In this document: positions 1-8,403 of the stretch, one piece after another
Layout: each line of letters begins with the position of its first letter
How positions within the stretch are numbered: the stretch's first letter is position 1
DNA from: Mixta gaviniae
Lineage (GTDB): Bacteria > Pseudomonadota > Gammaproteobacteria > Enterobacterales > Enterobacteriaceae
Assembly (NCBI RefSeq): GCF_002953195.1
Contig: NZ_CP026377.1
Coordinates: forward strand, 1,922,001 to 1,986,000
Direction: 5' to 3'
DNA: 64,000 nt
Notes under the pieces: model-generated
Database searches by the model: none
What the model saw: only the letters and a program-made list of their open reading frames with translations
What the model was told of the DNA's origin: nothing
Program-made: the position numbers and the translations under genes

Positions 1-1
1 C

Positions 2-526
2 ATCACCGCCACCAGCCGCGTCGGCGTGATCGGCATCGGCGGACTGGGTCATATCGCGATTAAAATTCTGCACGCCATGGGCGCAGAAGTGACCGCCTTT
101 AGTTCCTCGCCGGCCAAGAAACAGTCGATTCTGGATATGGGTGCGGATCATGTGGTGAACAGCCGCGACCCGGAAGCGCTGAAGCAGCTGGCGGGGCAGT
201 TCGATCTGATCCTCAGCACCGTGGCGGTCGATCTCGACTGGCAGCCGTACTTCGCGGCGCTGGCGCCGCGCGGCAACTTCCACACCGTCGGCGCGGTGAT
301 GAAGCCGTTTGAAGTTTCCGCCTTTAGCCTGATCCTCGGTGACCGCGCGGTTACCGGTTCCTCTACCGGTTCGCCGGGCCAGCTGCGCTCGCTGCTGCGC
401 CTCGCTTCGCGCGCCGATATCGCGCCGAAAGTGGAATACTTCCCGATGTCAAAAATCAACGAGGCGCTGGACCACGTGCGCGCCGGTAAAGCCAACTATC
501 GCGTGGTGCTGAAAGCGGATTTCTAA
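2..526 (+). CDS. ahr: Aldehyde reductase Ahr (YjgB), C-terminal part
   Basis: The reading frame is open from base 2, so the N-terminal catalytic zinc half lies outside the window. What remains is the Rossmann half of an NADPH-dependent zinc alcohol dehydrogenase. It begins with the dinucleotide-binding glycine motif GIGGLGH and ends RVVLKADF, as E. coli Ahr does. The family reduces a broad range of aldehydes to alcohols in the cytoplasm. The match to Ahr extends over the whole visible part ([30 protein letters not shown]-like segments), which favours Ahr over its paralogue YahK. A strong hairpin terminator follows. Confidence 0.9.
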   Translation: MTATSRVGVIGIGGLGHIAIKILHAMGAEVTAFSSSPAKKQSILDMGADHVVNSRDPEALKQLAGQFDLILSTVAVDLDWQPYFAALAPRGNFHTVGAVMKPFEVSAFSLILGDRAVTGSSTGSPGQLRSLLRLASRADIAPKVEYFPMSKINEALDHVRAGKANYRVVLKADF

Positions 527-555
527 TCCGTCGCAGCAGGCGATAACCGGGCGAC

Positions 556-582
556 AAAGCGGCGATCATCGCCGCTTTTTTT
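556..582. terminator. Bidirectional rho-independent terminator
   Basis: A perfect GC-rich stem (AAAGCGGCGAT / ATCGCCGCTTT) is followed by a run of T. It lies between the convergent ahr gene and the permease gene and can serve both. Confidence 0.85.
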
Positions 583-587
583 ATGCC

Positions 588-2039
588 TTATGCGTCGGGG
601 CTGACCTGCCAGCGTTGCTGCGCCTGGCGCGCGCGCTGGCGGCGCAGCTTCAGCCGCCAGAAGATAGCCAGCAGCACAAACCAGATCGGCATGGCGCACA
701 GCGCGGTCAGCGTATCGTGATCGAAAACCATAATCACCAGCGAAAAGAGGAAAAACAGCAGGCTCAGCCAGCTCATCACCACGCCGCCCGGCATCTTAAA
801 CACCGAGCGACGATGCAGATCGGGCCGCCGTTTGCGGTAAACCAGATAGGCCACCAGGATCATGCCCCAGCTGTAGATCACCAGAATCGCCGCCAGCGTC
901 GAGACGATGGTAAACAGGGTGATGACGTTGGGCACCAGGAACAGCAACAGCGTGCCGCTCAGCATGCAGAAGCAGGAGAAGAGCAGGCTGCGCACCGGGA
1001 TCGCCGTGGCGCGGGAGAGAATGCGGAACTGGCGATGGGCATGCTTCTCCAGCGATAAGCCATACAGCATACGGGTGCTGGAATAGACGCCGCTGTTGGC
1101 GGAGGACATCGCTGAGGTGAGGGCAACAAAGTTGATCATCGCGGCGGCGGCGGGCAGGCCCGCTTTGTCAAACAGCGTTACGAACGGGCTGGTCTCAGCG
1201 GAGACGTGCGGCCAGGAGGTGACGGCGATGATCACCACCATCGACAGTACGTAGAAAATAATGATGCGCAGCGGAATGGCGCGGATGGCGCGCGGCAGAA
1301 TTTTGTCCGGCGTTTTGGTCTCCGCCGTCATGGTGCCGAGCAACTCCACGCCGGTGTAGGAGAAGATCGCTATCTGAAAGCCGGCGAAAAAGCCCACCAC
1401 GCCGTGCGGCATAAACACCTCCGGGTCGGTCAGGTTGCTCGTCGAGGCGCGCACGCCGTCCGGCGAAGTCCAGCCGGATGCCACCATCCAGATGCCGGTC
1501 AGAATCAGCGCCACAATGGCGATCACCTTGATAATCGCGAACCAGAACTCCGCCTCGCCGAACATCTTCACCGACAGCAGATTAAACATAAACAGCAGCG
1601 CCAGCGTAAACAGCGCCGGGATCCAGGGCGAGAGATCGGGCAGCCAGTACTGCACATAGCCGCCGCACACCACCACATCAGCGATACAGGTGACCACCCA
1701 GCTCAGCCAGTAGGACCAGCCGAGAAAAAAGCTCGCTTTCGGCCCCAGATAGTCGGAAACGAAATCGGCGAACGAGCGGTAATCCATACGGGTGAGCAGC
1801 AGTTCGCCCATGGCGCGCATCACCATATACATAAAAAATCCGACCACCACGTAGGTGATCAAAATCGAGGTGCCGGATACGGCGATGGTTTTGCCTGCGC
1901 CCATAAACAGGCCGGTGCCGATCGCGCCGCCCAGCGAAATCAGCTGGATATGCCGCTCACTCAGGCCGCGATGCAGCTGTTGCGGTGCATCAGCTGGCGC
2001 GGCGGAAGCGGCGGGGCGCAAGGGGTGTTTTACGGTCAT
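588..2039 (-). CDS. Amino-acid permease, CycA-like (APC superfamily)
   Basis: A 483-residue integral membrane protein of the amino-acid transporter (AAT) branch of the APC superfamily. The N-terminal signature after the cytoplasmic tail (RHIQLISLGGAIGTGLFMG) is diagnostic, and the protein keeps about 12 hydrophobic segments. Similarity is highest to CycA, the D-serine/D-alanine/glycine importer: WFAIIKVIAIV, GVVGFFAGFQIAIF, SSANSGVYSSTRMLYGL. The divergence makes the substrate uncertain; AnsP- or YifK-like specificity is possible. The start is supported by AAAGGAG before the ATG. It is monocistronic, transcribed away from the glutamate dehydrogenase gene across a 571-base divergent intergenic region. 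Confidence 0.85.
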   Translation of the reverse strand: MTVKHPLRPAASAAPADAPQQLHRGLSERHIQLISLGGAIGTGLFMGAGKTIAVSGTSILITYVVVGFFMYMVMRAMGELLLTRMDYRSFADFVSDYLGPKASFFLGWSYWLSWVVTCIADVVVCGGYVQYWLPDLSPWIPALFTLALLFMFNLLSVKMFGEAEFWFAIIKVIAIVALILTGIWMVASGWTSPDGVRASTSNLTDPEVFMPHGVVGFFAGFQIAIFSYTGVELLGTMTAETKTPDKILPRAIRAIPLRIIIFYVLSMVVIIAVTSWPHVSAETSPFVTLFDKAGLPAAAAMINFVALTSAMSSANSGVYSSTRMLYGLSLEKHAHRQFRILSRATAIPVRSLLFSCFCMLSGTLLLFLVPNVITLFTIVSTLAAILVIYSWGMILVAYLVYRKRRPDLHRRSVFKMPGGVVMSWLSLLFFLFSLVIMVFDHDTLTALCAMPIWFVLLAIFWRLKLRRQRARQAQQRWQVSPDA

Positions 2040-2610
2040 GGCATCTCCTTTTTTGACGTCTGACCATGATGCGAATGGAGGTTTTCATCGGGCAATAGAT
2101 CACCTTCCCTGATGTATTGCAGGGAACAGGCGCAGCAAAGCTGTCGAAAGCAAGGCGGACGGGCCCGATGACAGGCGATAAACAACCCATTACGGCTGAT
2201 AGCAGATGCAACTCATTGAAATAACGTAACTCCTCCTGACGTTGGGCAAAATTGTCGGTGACATCCGCCCCGGATAGCTTCAATGCTGGCCGTCGGAATT
2301 TACATTGTCAACCGGTCGGAGTAACGAAAAATTAACTTTTTGATCACTTTCAAGGTTCTGAAAATTCAAGAAAAATTTTTTTATGCATAAATAGTGAATA
2401 AAAAATGCATAAAAACGGAGCGCCTATGGCGAAGCTGAAAAGTAACTAATTATTCACCTCTGTTGCGATTGCTTTACGCAAAAACAAATTTTTCCGCGTC
2501 GCCGGCAAATCCGCAGACGATAATTAATGATAAATTCATCACCGCATAGTGATATGCGGGTCATTTCCACGGTTTAACAATATAAATAACTTTGTTCAAA
2601 AAGGTTTGTT
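2040..2610. other. Divergent intergenic region between permease and glutamate dehydrogenase
   Basis: No convincing gene; the frame of 97 codons on the minus strand has no homology I recognise. The half next to the dehydrogenase gene is distinctly AT-rich and must hold its promoter. The half next to the permease must hold the leftward promoter. The one structured element I see is a pair of ATGCAT palindromes (separate entry). Confidence 0.6.
2381..2415. promoter_or_regulatory. Possible ARG-box-like operator upstream of glutamate dehydrogenase
   Basis: Two ATGCAT palindromes lie 22 bases apart inside an A/T-only context with GTGAATAAAAA between them. ARG boxes are 18-bp AT-rich imperfect palindromes (TGAAT-N4-ATTCA) usually paired with centres about 21 bp apart, so spacing and composition fit. 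The match to each half-site is only partial. ArgR control of a catabolic glutamate dehydrogenase is known in some gammaproteobacteria, so this is plausible inference, not demonstrated. Confidence 0.3.
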
Positions 2611-3885
2611 ATGGAAAAGCTATCTTACGCGTCAGAAAGCGGTACATCGGCCTGGAACACCTACCTTCAGCAAATCGACCGCGTCGCCCCTTACCTGGGC
2701 GAGCTGTCGCGCTGGATCGATACGCTGCGCCATCCGAAACGCGCGCTGATCGTTGATATCCCCCTGCAGATGGACGACGGCACCATTCGCCACTTCGAAG
2801 GCTTCCGCGTTCAGCACAATCTTTCACGGGGTCCGGGTAAGGGCGGCATTCGCTACCATCCTGACGTGGACCTGAATGAAGTGATGGCCCTCTCCGCATG
2901 GATGACCATTAAATGCGCCGCCGTCAACCTGCCGTACGGCGGGGCGAAGGGCGGCATCCGCGTCGATCCTTTCTCGCTCTCCGACAGCGAGCTGGAGCGT
3001 TTGACGCGTCGCTACACCAGCGAAATCGGCCTGATCATTGGGCCGCAGCGCGATATCCCGGCGCCAGATGTCGGCACCAACGGCAAAGTGATGGCGTGGA
3101 TGATGGATACCTACTCCATGAACCACGGCACCACCATCACCGGCGTGGTGACCGGCAAGCCTATCCATCTCGGCGGCTCGCTGGGACGTGAAAAAGCGAC
3201 CGGCCGCGGCGTATTCGTTACCGGCCGTGAAGTGGCGGGGCGCGCCGGCATTGAGATCGAAGGGGCGAAAATCGCCGTGCAGGGCTTCGGCAACGTCGGC
3301 AGTGAAGCCGCTCGCCTGTTCGCCGAAGCGGGTGCGCGCGTGGTGGTGATTCAGGACCATACCGCCACGCTGTTTAATGCCGACGGTATCGACCTGCATG
3401 CGCTCAGCGAGTGGCAGAACAGCCACAAACAGATCGCCGGCTTCCCGGGCGCGCAGAACATCGACAGCGACGCTTTCTGGACCACCGAGATGGATATCCT
3501 GATCCCGGCGGCGCTGGAAGGGCAGATCACCCGCGAGCGCGCCGAGAAGCTAAGCTGCAAGCTGGTGCTGGAAGGCGCGAACGGCCCAACCTATCCTGAC
3601 GCGGATGATATTCTGAAGGCGCGCGGCATTACCGTCGTGCCGGACGTTATCTGCAACGCCGGCGGGGTGACGGTCAGCTACTTCGAGTGGGTGCAGGATA
3701 TGGCGAGCTTCTTCTGGAGCGAAGAAGAGATCAATGCGCGCATGGACAAGATCATGACCGAAGCGATGGTGCATGTCTGGGACAAAGCGGCGGAGAAAGA
3801 GTGTACGCTGCGCACCGCCGCCTACATTGTCGCCTGCGAGCGCATTCTGATGGCGCGTAAAGACCGCGGCATCTATCCGGGCTAA
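2611..3885 (+). CDS. Glutamate dehydrogenase, NAD-type (Glu/Leu/Phe/Val dehydrogenase)
   Basis: A 424-residue hexameric-type glutamate dehydrogenase that interconverts glutamate and 2-oxoglutarate plus ammonia. The length and sequence are closer to the catabolic NAD-linked enzymes (RocG/GudB type) than to the 447-residue NADPH enzyme GdhA of E. coli. The substrate-binding and catalytic region is clear ([11 protein letters not shown], then PYGGAKGGI, which holds the catalytic lysine, then PAPDVGTN). The Rossmann motif GFGNVG follows at about residue 230. An AAGG ribosome site lies before the ATG and a hairpin terminator follows. It is monocistronic. The cofactor is inferred from family resemblance. 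Confidence 0.92.
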   Translation: MEKLSYASESGTSAWNTYLQQIDRVAPYLGELSRWIDTLRHPKRALIVDIPLQMDDGTIRHFEGFRVQHNLSRGPGKGGIRYHPDVDLNEVMALSAWMTIKCAAVNLPYGGAKGGIRVDPFSLSDSELERLTRRYTSEIGLIIGPQRDIPAPDVGTNGKVMAWMMDTYSMNHGTTITGVVTGKPIHLGGSLGREKATGRGVFVTGREVAGRAGIEIEGAKIAVQGFGNVGSEAARLFAEAGARVVVIQDHTATLFNADGIDLHALSEWQNSHKQIAGFPGAQNIDSDAFWTTEMDILIPAALEGQITRERAEKLSCKLVLEGANGPTYPDADDILKARGITVVPDVICNAGGVTVSYFEWVQDMASFFWSEEEINARMDKIMTEAMVHVWDKAAEKECTLRTAAYIVACERILMARKDRGIYPG

Positions 3886-3895
3886 CAAGCGACAG

Positions 3896-3927
3896 GCCAC
3901 GCGCGCGCCCTGCGTGCGTGGCTTTTT
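3896..3927 (+). terminator. Rho-independent terminator of glutamate dehydrogenase
   Basis: The stem GCCACGC / GCGTGGC encloses a GC-rich loop and is followed by TTTTT, about ten bases after the stop codon. Confidence 0.8.
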
Positions 3928-3948
3928 AAGCAGTAAGGGGCGCCGTCA

Positions 3949-4170
3949 TCAGTGATGCGAGCGACGCGCTCTGACGACACGCAGCCGCCGCGAAAAGAAC
4001 ACCACATCTTCACGTAGCCAGAGACGGCGCGGAAGCGGATCGTGATTCAGCGCTTCCGGCAGCGCTACCCCCTCAATGGCGCCGCGATTGCAGATCGCCC
4101 GGATTAAATCTCTCTCTTTGATGCCGGCGTAGCGGGCAAATTCAAGCGCGGTAACGTGTAGGCGGCCCAT
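3949..4170 (-). CDS. Small hypothetical protein, basic C-terminus
   Basis: 73 residues with a strong ribosome site (AAGGAG, seven bases before ATG). The N-terminal half (VTALEFARYAGIKERDLIRAIC) reads like a helix-turn-helix of the MerR/excisionase-like kind. The C-terminus is rich in arginine and histidine, so DNA binding is possible but not shown. I do not recognise the family. It is a stand-alone gene converging on the glutamate dehydrogenase terminator. Confidence 0.6.
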   Translation of the reverse strand: MGRLHVTALEFARYAGIKERDLIRAICNRGAIEGVALPEALNHDPLPRRLWLREDVVFFSRRLRVVRARRSHH

Positions 4171-4324
4171 GATTTTCTCCTTAAGCCTGTTCAGGCATTC
4201 ATTAATAAAATTTAGCTTAAGGACATCTTTTCTCCTTCCTGAGACGACAATATTGATCTGCGTCAGTGGAAAGGGTGATTAAATGTAAATTCCGCTAACC
4301 GTTTCGCTTGTAACCCGCCGCGCG

Positions 4325-4648
4325 TCAGGTGATATGCATAATCGCGCCGGGGGTTTTTAGCATCTGGAAAAGCTGTTGCTGGCTGGCGTCGGTCGCGTCG
4401 CCGCTCTCCCAGCCGTGGCGCCAGGTGAGGTGGTGGATATGGCCGAGCTGACGCCACAGGGCGATGGCGGAGGCCGCCAGCGCGCAGGTGTCGTCGCTTT
4501 GCAAACACTCCACGCTGGTATAACTCCCCTCATCCAGCGCGTTAATAAACACCTGTGTGGCCTCTGAAGGGATCACGGCGCGCAAATCGTCCAGCATATC
4601 GGCGCTGACGGGACGTGAAAGCCGCAGGATAAAGGTTGTTGTGGTCAA
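4325..4648 (-). CDS. Hypothetical protein, TTG start
   Basis: 107 residues; no family recognised. The start is a TTG preceded at six bases by AGGGAG, which fits better than any internal ATG. The protein is soluble and acidic in the middle, with no signal peptide or membrane segment. Tryptophan and histidine cluster near residues 65-80 (LWRQLGHIHHLTWRHGW). It is transcribed alone between the small basic protein and the GlxA-type regulator. Confidence 0.55.
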   Translation of the reverse strand: MTTTTFILRLSRPVSADMLDDLRAVIPSEATQVFINALDEGSYTSVECLQSDDTCALAASAIALWRQLGHIHHLTWRHGWESGDATDASQQQLFQMLKTPGAIMHIT

Positions 4649-4721
4649 AATGACTCCCTGGATGCCGTAGAGGGTAAGCGGGCCGGGCCTGTAACCGCAA
4701 AAGCCGGGCCTTTTTATTGTA

Positions 4722-5729
4722 CTACGTCAGCGAAGGGCCGGAAGAGGGTTGTGCGGGAAGGGCATGCGCGGCATCGGACCGGCCGCCGCGAAATGCCCGC
4801 CGCCACTCGGTGGGACTCACGGCGAAACGCGCCTTGAAACGCTGGCGGAAAGAAACGGGCGACTGAAAACCGACCAGCTGCGCCACCGTCTCAATGCTGT
4901 GATCGGTGGTCTCCAGCAGCTCCTGACTACGCCGCAGACGCTCCGCGTTCAGCCATTCGCCTACCGGCAGTCCGGTGGCCTTGATGAAGTGGCGGGTAAA
5001 GGTGCGGCGGCTCATATTGACCAGTTGCGCCAGCGAATCGAGAGAGTGCGGCTGTTGAAGGTGGCTGCGCAGGTAGTCCAGCAGCGCGTTGATCTTACCG
5101 TCGCGCGTACTCTCCGGCACCGGGTGTTCAATAAACTGCGCCTGGCCGCCTTCGCGATAGGGCGCAATAACCATACGCCGGGCTACGCGGTTAGCCACCC
5201 TGCTGCCGTAGTGTTCACGCACCAGGTAGAGGCAGCAATCGATGCCGGCGGCCGTGCCCGCCGATGTGATCAGCCGGTTGTCGTGGATATAGAGCGCGTT
5301 AGTATCCAGCCGGACGGCCGGGAAACGTTCTGTAAAATCGCGCTCCAGCTCCCAGTGCGTTGCCGCGCGCCGCTTATCCAGCAGCCCGGCATAGGCCAGC
5401 ACATAGGTTCCCAGACACAGGCCGACCACCTGCGCGCCGCGCCGATAGGCGGCGACCAACGCGTCCAGCAGCGCTTGCGACGGTTTTTCAGCGGGATGAC
5501 GCCAGTACGGCACGATAACAATATCGGCGATCTCCAGCGTCTCCAGCCCACGTTCGACGCTGACGGACATGCCGATATCAGACTGCACCACGCCGGTTTT
5601 TTCCGCGCAGATAAGCAGCTGAAACAGCGCCGGCTGCGGCATCGCCTGGCCGAAGATAATGCAGGGAACCGAGAAGTGAAACGGGCTGAAGCCGGGAGTG
5701 GCGATCACGGCGACGGCAGGCGCGGACAT
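4722..5729 (-). CDS. GlxA/FtrA-type AraC-family transcriptional regulator
   Basis: A two-domain regulator of 335 residues. The N-terminal DJ-1/PfpI (class I amidotransferase-like) domain carries the nucleophile-elbow-like GLCLGTYVLAYAG. The C-terminal AraC helix-turn-helix pair starts near SLAQLVNMSRRTFTRHF and ends ETVAQLVGFQSPVSFRQRF. The start used here has AGAGGAAAG six bases upstream; a longer frame from 5768 adds 13 residues without a ribosome site. Such regulators usually control nearby metabolic genes. The metallo-hydrolase upstream on the same strand, 117 bases away, is the obvious candidate target or operon partner. Confidence 0.88.
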   Translation of the reverse strand: MSAPAVAVIATPGFSPFHFSVPCIIFGQAMPQPALFQLLICAEKTGVVQSDIGMSVSVERGLETLEIADIVIVPYWRHPAEKPSQALLDALVAAYRRGAQVVGLCLGTYVLAYAGLLDKRRAATHWELERDFTERFPAVRLDTNALYIHDNRLITSAGTAAGIDCCLYLVREHYGSRVANRVARRMVIAPYREGGQAQFIEHPVPESTRDGKINALLDYLRSHLQQPHSLDSLAQLVNMSRRTFTRHFIKATGLPVGEWLNAERLRRSQELLETTDHSIETVAQLVGFQSPVSFRQRFKARFAVSPTEWRRAFRGGRSDAAHALPAQPSSGPSLT

Positions 5730-5846
5730 AAGACTTTCCTCTGGTGGCATCGCCTGATGCGCAGGCAAGGGCGCAGAAACGATCGGCCGCAGGCGCAGCT
5801 GCGGCGTAGGGTTAAAGGCGCTGACGCATGCTGTTCGGCTTGCGCC

Positions 5847-6623
5847 TCAGAAATGGCAGCTTTCGCCGTCTGCCGGAATGCGCAGGCTGGCCTCAAGGCC
5901 GTTTTCGCGGGCGTACTGGCGCAGCTCGTCGCGGCTCAGAATACAGTGATTCACCGCTTCCATATGCGACGCCACAATAGTCGCCTGCGGCAGCGCCTGA
6001 TGGGTACGCAGTATATCCTCTTTGCCCATGATAATGGCGCCAATGTTATCAACCTGCGCAAAGCCGGCATTCACGACCACCACGTCAGGCTGCCAGGCGT
6101 TCAGGCTATCAATATAGGGCTGAACCCAGATAGTGTCGCCCGCGATATAGAGCGTTTTTTCATCCGCATGGCGGAACACCAGCCCGCAGGCGTCGCCGAG
6201 AAACGCCGCTATCTCCGGAATACTGTAGGCCTCATCGCTGCCGTGCTGGCCATCGGTTTTGATAAGCGTGATGCCGGCAACGCTATTCTGCTCCGCTAAG
6301 ACACGAACATTGTTAAAACCCTGCGCACGGATCAGCCCGGCATCGGCACTATGCTGGGTGAAAATAAGCTGGTCTTTGGCGATATGCGCCGCTGCCGCCT
6401 CATCCCAGTGGTCACGATGGGTGTGGGTCACGATGACGGCATCAACATTCAGTAAGGCTTCAATCGGCAGCGGGAGCGGCACCCGCGGGTTGCGCAGGTG
6501 GGAACGCGCGGTGCCGGGAAAACCTTCCCAGGCCTCTTTGTCAGCCAGCATCGGATCGATTAAAAATTTTACGCCGGCGTAGTCGAGCAGCAGCGTGGCG
6601 TTGCGGATTTGCGTCAGTTTCAT
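5847..6623 (-). CDS. MBL-fold metal-dependent hydrolase (UlaG/YtnP-like)
   Basis: 258 residues of the metallo-beta-lactamase superfamily. The metal motif THTHRDHWD (HxHxDH) is present near residue 70. Further ligands are likely at DGQHGS, the aspartate in YIAGDTIWV and the histidine in VASHMEAVNH, a layout typical of UlaG-like hydrolases. It is cytoplasmic, with no signal peptide. The substrate is unknown. It lies immediately upstream of the GlxA-type regulator on the same strand and may be co-transcribed with it. Confidence 0.85.
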   Translation of the reverse strand: MKLTQIRNATLLLDYAGVKFLIDPMLADKEAWEGFPGTARSHLRNPRVPLPLPIEALLNVDAVIVTHTHRDHWDEAAAAHIAKDQLIFTQHSADAGLIRAQGFNNVRVLAEQNSVAGITLIKTDGQHGSDEAYSIPEIAAFLGDACGLVFRHADEKTLYIAGDTIWVQPYIDSLNAWQPDVVVVNAGFAQVDNIGAIIMGKEDILRTHQALPQATIVASHMEAVNHCILSRDELRQYARENGLEASLRIPADGESCHF

Positions 6624-6794
6624 TGTTCACTCCGGTTAAAGGGGAGATGCAGGCGATGCCTGCCGGAATGAAAGCAGTATAGGGAGAGCGCAAAAAGGAG
6701 GTGAGTAGCCTGGCAGTCAAATAGCGATGGGATTGGGTCAATTGACCGCGGTTGCGGTTACAGCAGCAGCCCCGCCGCAACGGGGCTGATACGC

Positions 6795-7381
6795 TTATTT
6801 ATCGGCGTAAGCTTCGGTAGAGATATTCAAGGTGATCTCATCGCTAACGGCCGGAATATACTGCTTTAGGCCGAAATCGGACCGTTTCACGGTGCCGGTG
6901 GCGTCAAAGCCGATCGCCTGCTTTTTCATCATCGGGTGTTCGCCCTGCTTGTTCAGGGTAGCGTGCAGGGTGACCGGTTTGGTGACGCCTTTGATGGTCA
7001 GGTCGCCCTGAACGTCATAACGCTGGTTGCCCTTGCTGATCACGCGGGTGCTGCGGAAAGTCGCCTGCGGATAGGTGCCGGTATTGAAATATTCGCCTGC
7101 TTTAAACTCTTTGTTCAGCGCGTCGACGTGGGTGTCGAGGGTGTCCATCGGCAGCGTCACTTCAACCTTCGATTTTTCCGGGCTGGCGCTGTCAAATACC
7201 AGCGTGCCGGAGGCGTTGGAAATGTCTGCGGTAGGGTGGGAGAAGCCAAAGTGCGACCAGCTCATCACTACTGACGTATGTTCCGGTTCAGCTGATAAGT
7301 CTGCGCGGCGGCATGGCCGAACTGTGCCCACAGGGCCAGGCTTAACGCCAGCGGCGCGGCGATTTTTTTCATGCTCGACAT
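6795..7381 (-). pseudogene. YceI-family periplasmic lipid-binding protein, frameshifted near the signal peptide
   Basis: YceI proteins are small secreted beta-barrels that bind isoprenoid-like lipids. The start at 7381 has AGGA eight bases upstream and encodes a good signal peptide (MKKIAAPLALSLALWAQ, cleavage after the alanines). The frame then goes out of register after QTYQL. The rest of the domain continues in another frame as EPEHTSVVMSWSHFGFSHP to the natural end (ISTEAYADK). Adding one C beside 7289 (G on the coding strand, CTGGAACC for CTGAACC) restores QTYQLEPEHTSVV, the exact family pattern. Either a recent one-base deletion or a sequence error; the rest is undamaged. Confidence 0.85.
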
Positions 7382-7620
7382 AACAACAATCCTGAAGTGA
7401 CTAAAAAGGAATTTAAGTGTGGTCGCTGCGGGCCGGAACGGAAAGCAAAGATAATTGTTTTTGATTATCAAATAATTTGATGATGATGGGCTGAAGGGAA
7501 AAACAGGCCGGCCGCGATTGATACAGAAGCCGGCCTGATGATCTTAGCCGCAGGCCGGCAGAGCGTCGTCAGCGGCGGACAGTCATCACGCCCCTTTTCA
7601 CGGACGCTGCCAACAGCGCA

Positions 7621-7752
7621 GCAACGCTGCGCCTTGCGATCGGGAAAGCCTGCACCGCCGGACGGCAACGCTGCGCCTTGCGATCGGGAAAGTCTGCGCT
7701 ACCGGACGGCAACGCTGCGCCTTGCGATCGGGAAAGCCTGCGCCGCCGGGTA
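7621..7752. repeat. Three tandem copies of a 44-bp unit
   Basis: Units start at 7621, 7665 and 7709, each beginning GCAACGCTGCGCCTTGCGAT and continuing CGGGAAAG. They differ at only a few positions. They occupy the 386-base gap between the YceI gene and the glycine-rich lipoprotein gene, with no credible coding content. An inverted repeat CAGGCCGGC / GCCGGCCTG lies just to the left (about 7503-7536) and could be a weak terminator for the lipoprotein. Confidence 0.85.
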
Positions 7753-7767
7753 GCGCAGACGCGCCGG

Positions 7768-7935
7768 TTAGCGGCCCGGCCCGCCGCCGTGGAAGTGCCC
7801 GCCGCCACCGCCGCCAGGCCCGCCACCACCAGGTCCGCCGCCGCCCGGTCCGCCCCAGCCAGGCCCCCACCAGACGCAGCCGCTCAATGAGGCGGTCAGC
7901 AGTGCCGCCGTTAACACCATAAACAGTTTTTTCAT
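7768..7935 (-). CDS. Small glycine-rich lipoprotein
   Basis: 55 residues. A type II signal peptide (MKKLFMVLTAALLTASLSGC) has the lipobox LSGC with the cysteine at residue 20. The mature part is almost entirely glycine, proline and tryptophan (VWWGPGWGGPGGGG...) ending HFHGGGPGR. GGAGGAG lies five bases before the ATG. The role is unknown; glycine-rich exported lipoproteins of this kind are common in enterobacteria and are often misannotated or missed. Confidence 0.75.
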   Translation of the reverse strand: MKKLFMVLTAALLTASLSGCVWWGPGWGGPGGGGPGGGGPGGGGGGHFHGGGPGR

Positions 7936-8175
7936 CACGCTCCTCCAGCAAGAGGCGGCGATTCTAAGATAAAACCGTGCGCGCTGAACCAGGCGCCGGG
8001 CGGATTTTCGCTTTCCTGACATTTCGCTGCGCTTTTCCTGCGGCAGCGGCGCAGGGAAGGGGGCGGCATGGAAAAAGCGCAGCTGGCAAAAGGCCAGTGA
8101 GAGCTTCACGCGCGGCGCGCGGTCCGCCAGCGATTTTCACTTTTGCTATATTTAAAGAAACCACAGGAGGGAAAA

Positions 8176-8376
8176 ATGGATCTGAATATCGAGAAACATC
8201 AAATGGCTGACGGCAGTTACGAGTATCGGGCCAGCTGTGAGCAGCCTGGCTACCGCTTTGCGCTGATCGGAAAAGGAAGTACCGCCACCGAAGCGGATGA
8301 AAACCTGCGCCGTAACGTCAAAGAGATGCAAAATCGTCTTGATGAGATTGTGCAGATCAGCAAGGTCTCCGCCTGA
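8176..8376 (+). CDS. Small hypothetical protein
   Basis: 66 residues behind a very strong ribosome site (AGGAGGG, six bases before ATG). Soluble, with a predicted beta N-terminal half (DGSYEYRASCEQPGYRFAL) and a helical charged C-terminal half (ATEADENLRRNVKEMQNRLDEIV). No family recognised. It converges on the FIST-MCP gene. The stop codon lies in the loop of the terminator hairpin. Confidence 0.65.
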   Translation: MDLNIEKHQMADGSYEYRASCEQPGYRFALIGKGSTATEADENLRRNVKEMQNRLDEIVQISKVSA

Positions 8377-8392
8377 GCGGAGACCCGATTTT
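8364..8392. terminator. Hairpin terminator overlapping a stop codon
   Basis: Stem GGTCTCCGC / GCGGAGACC with the TGA stop of the upstream small gene in the loop, then CGATTTT. It is placed between convergent genes. Confidence 0.65.
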
Positions 8393-8403
8393 AGCGCCTG
8401 GCC

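Noticed and set aside
1990..2283. 97-codon minus-strand frame upstream of the permease
   Set aside because: It overlaps the permease start in another frame, has no ribosome site and no homology.
4749..6299. 516-codon plus-strand frame across the GlxA-type regulator and the MBL hydrolase
   Set aside because: It spans two well supported minus-strand genes and their gap and has no ribosome site or homology; a high-GC shadow.
7621..7752. CRISPR array
   Set aside because: The 44-bp units are directly adjacent with no spacers between them.
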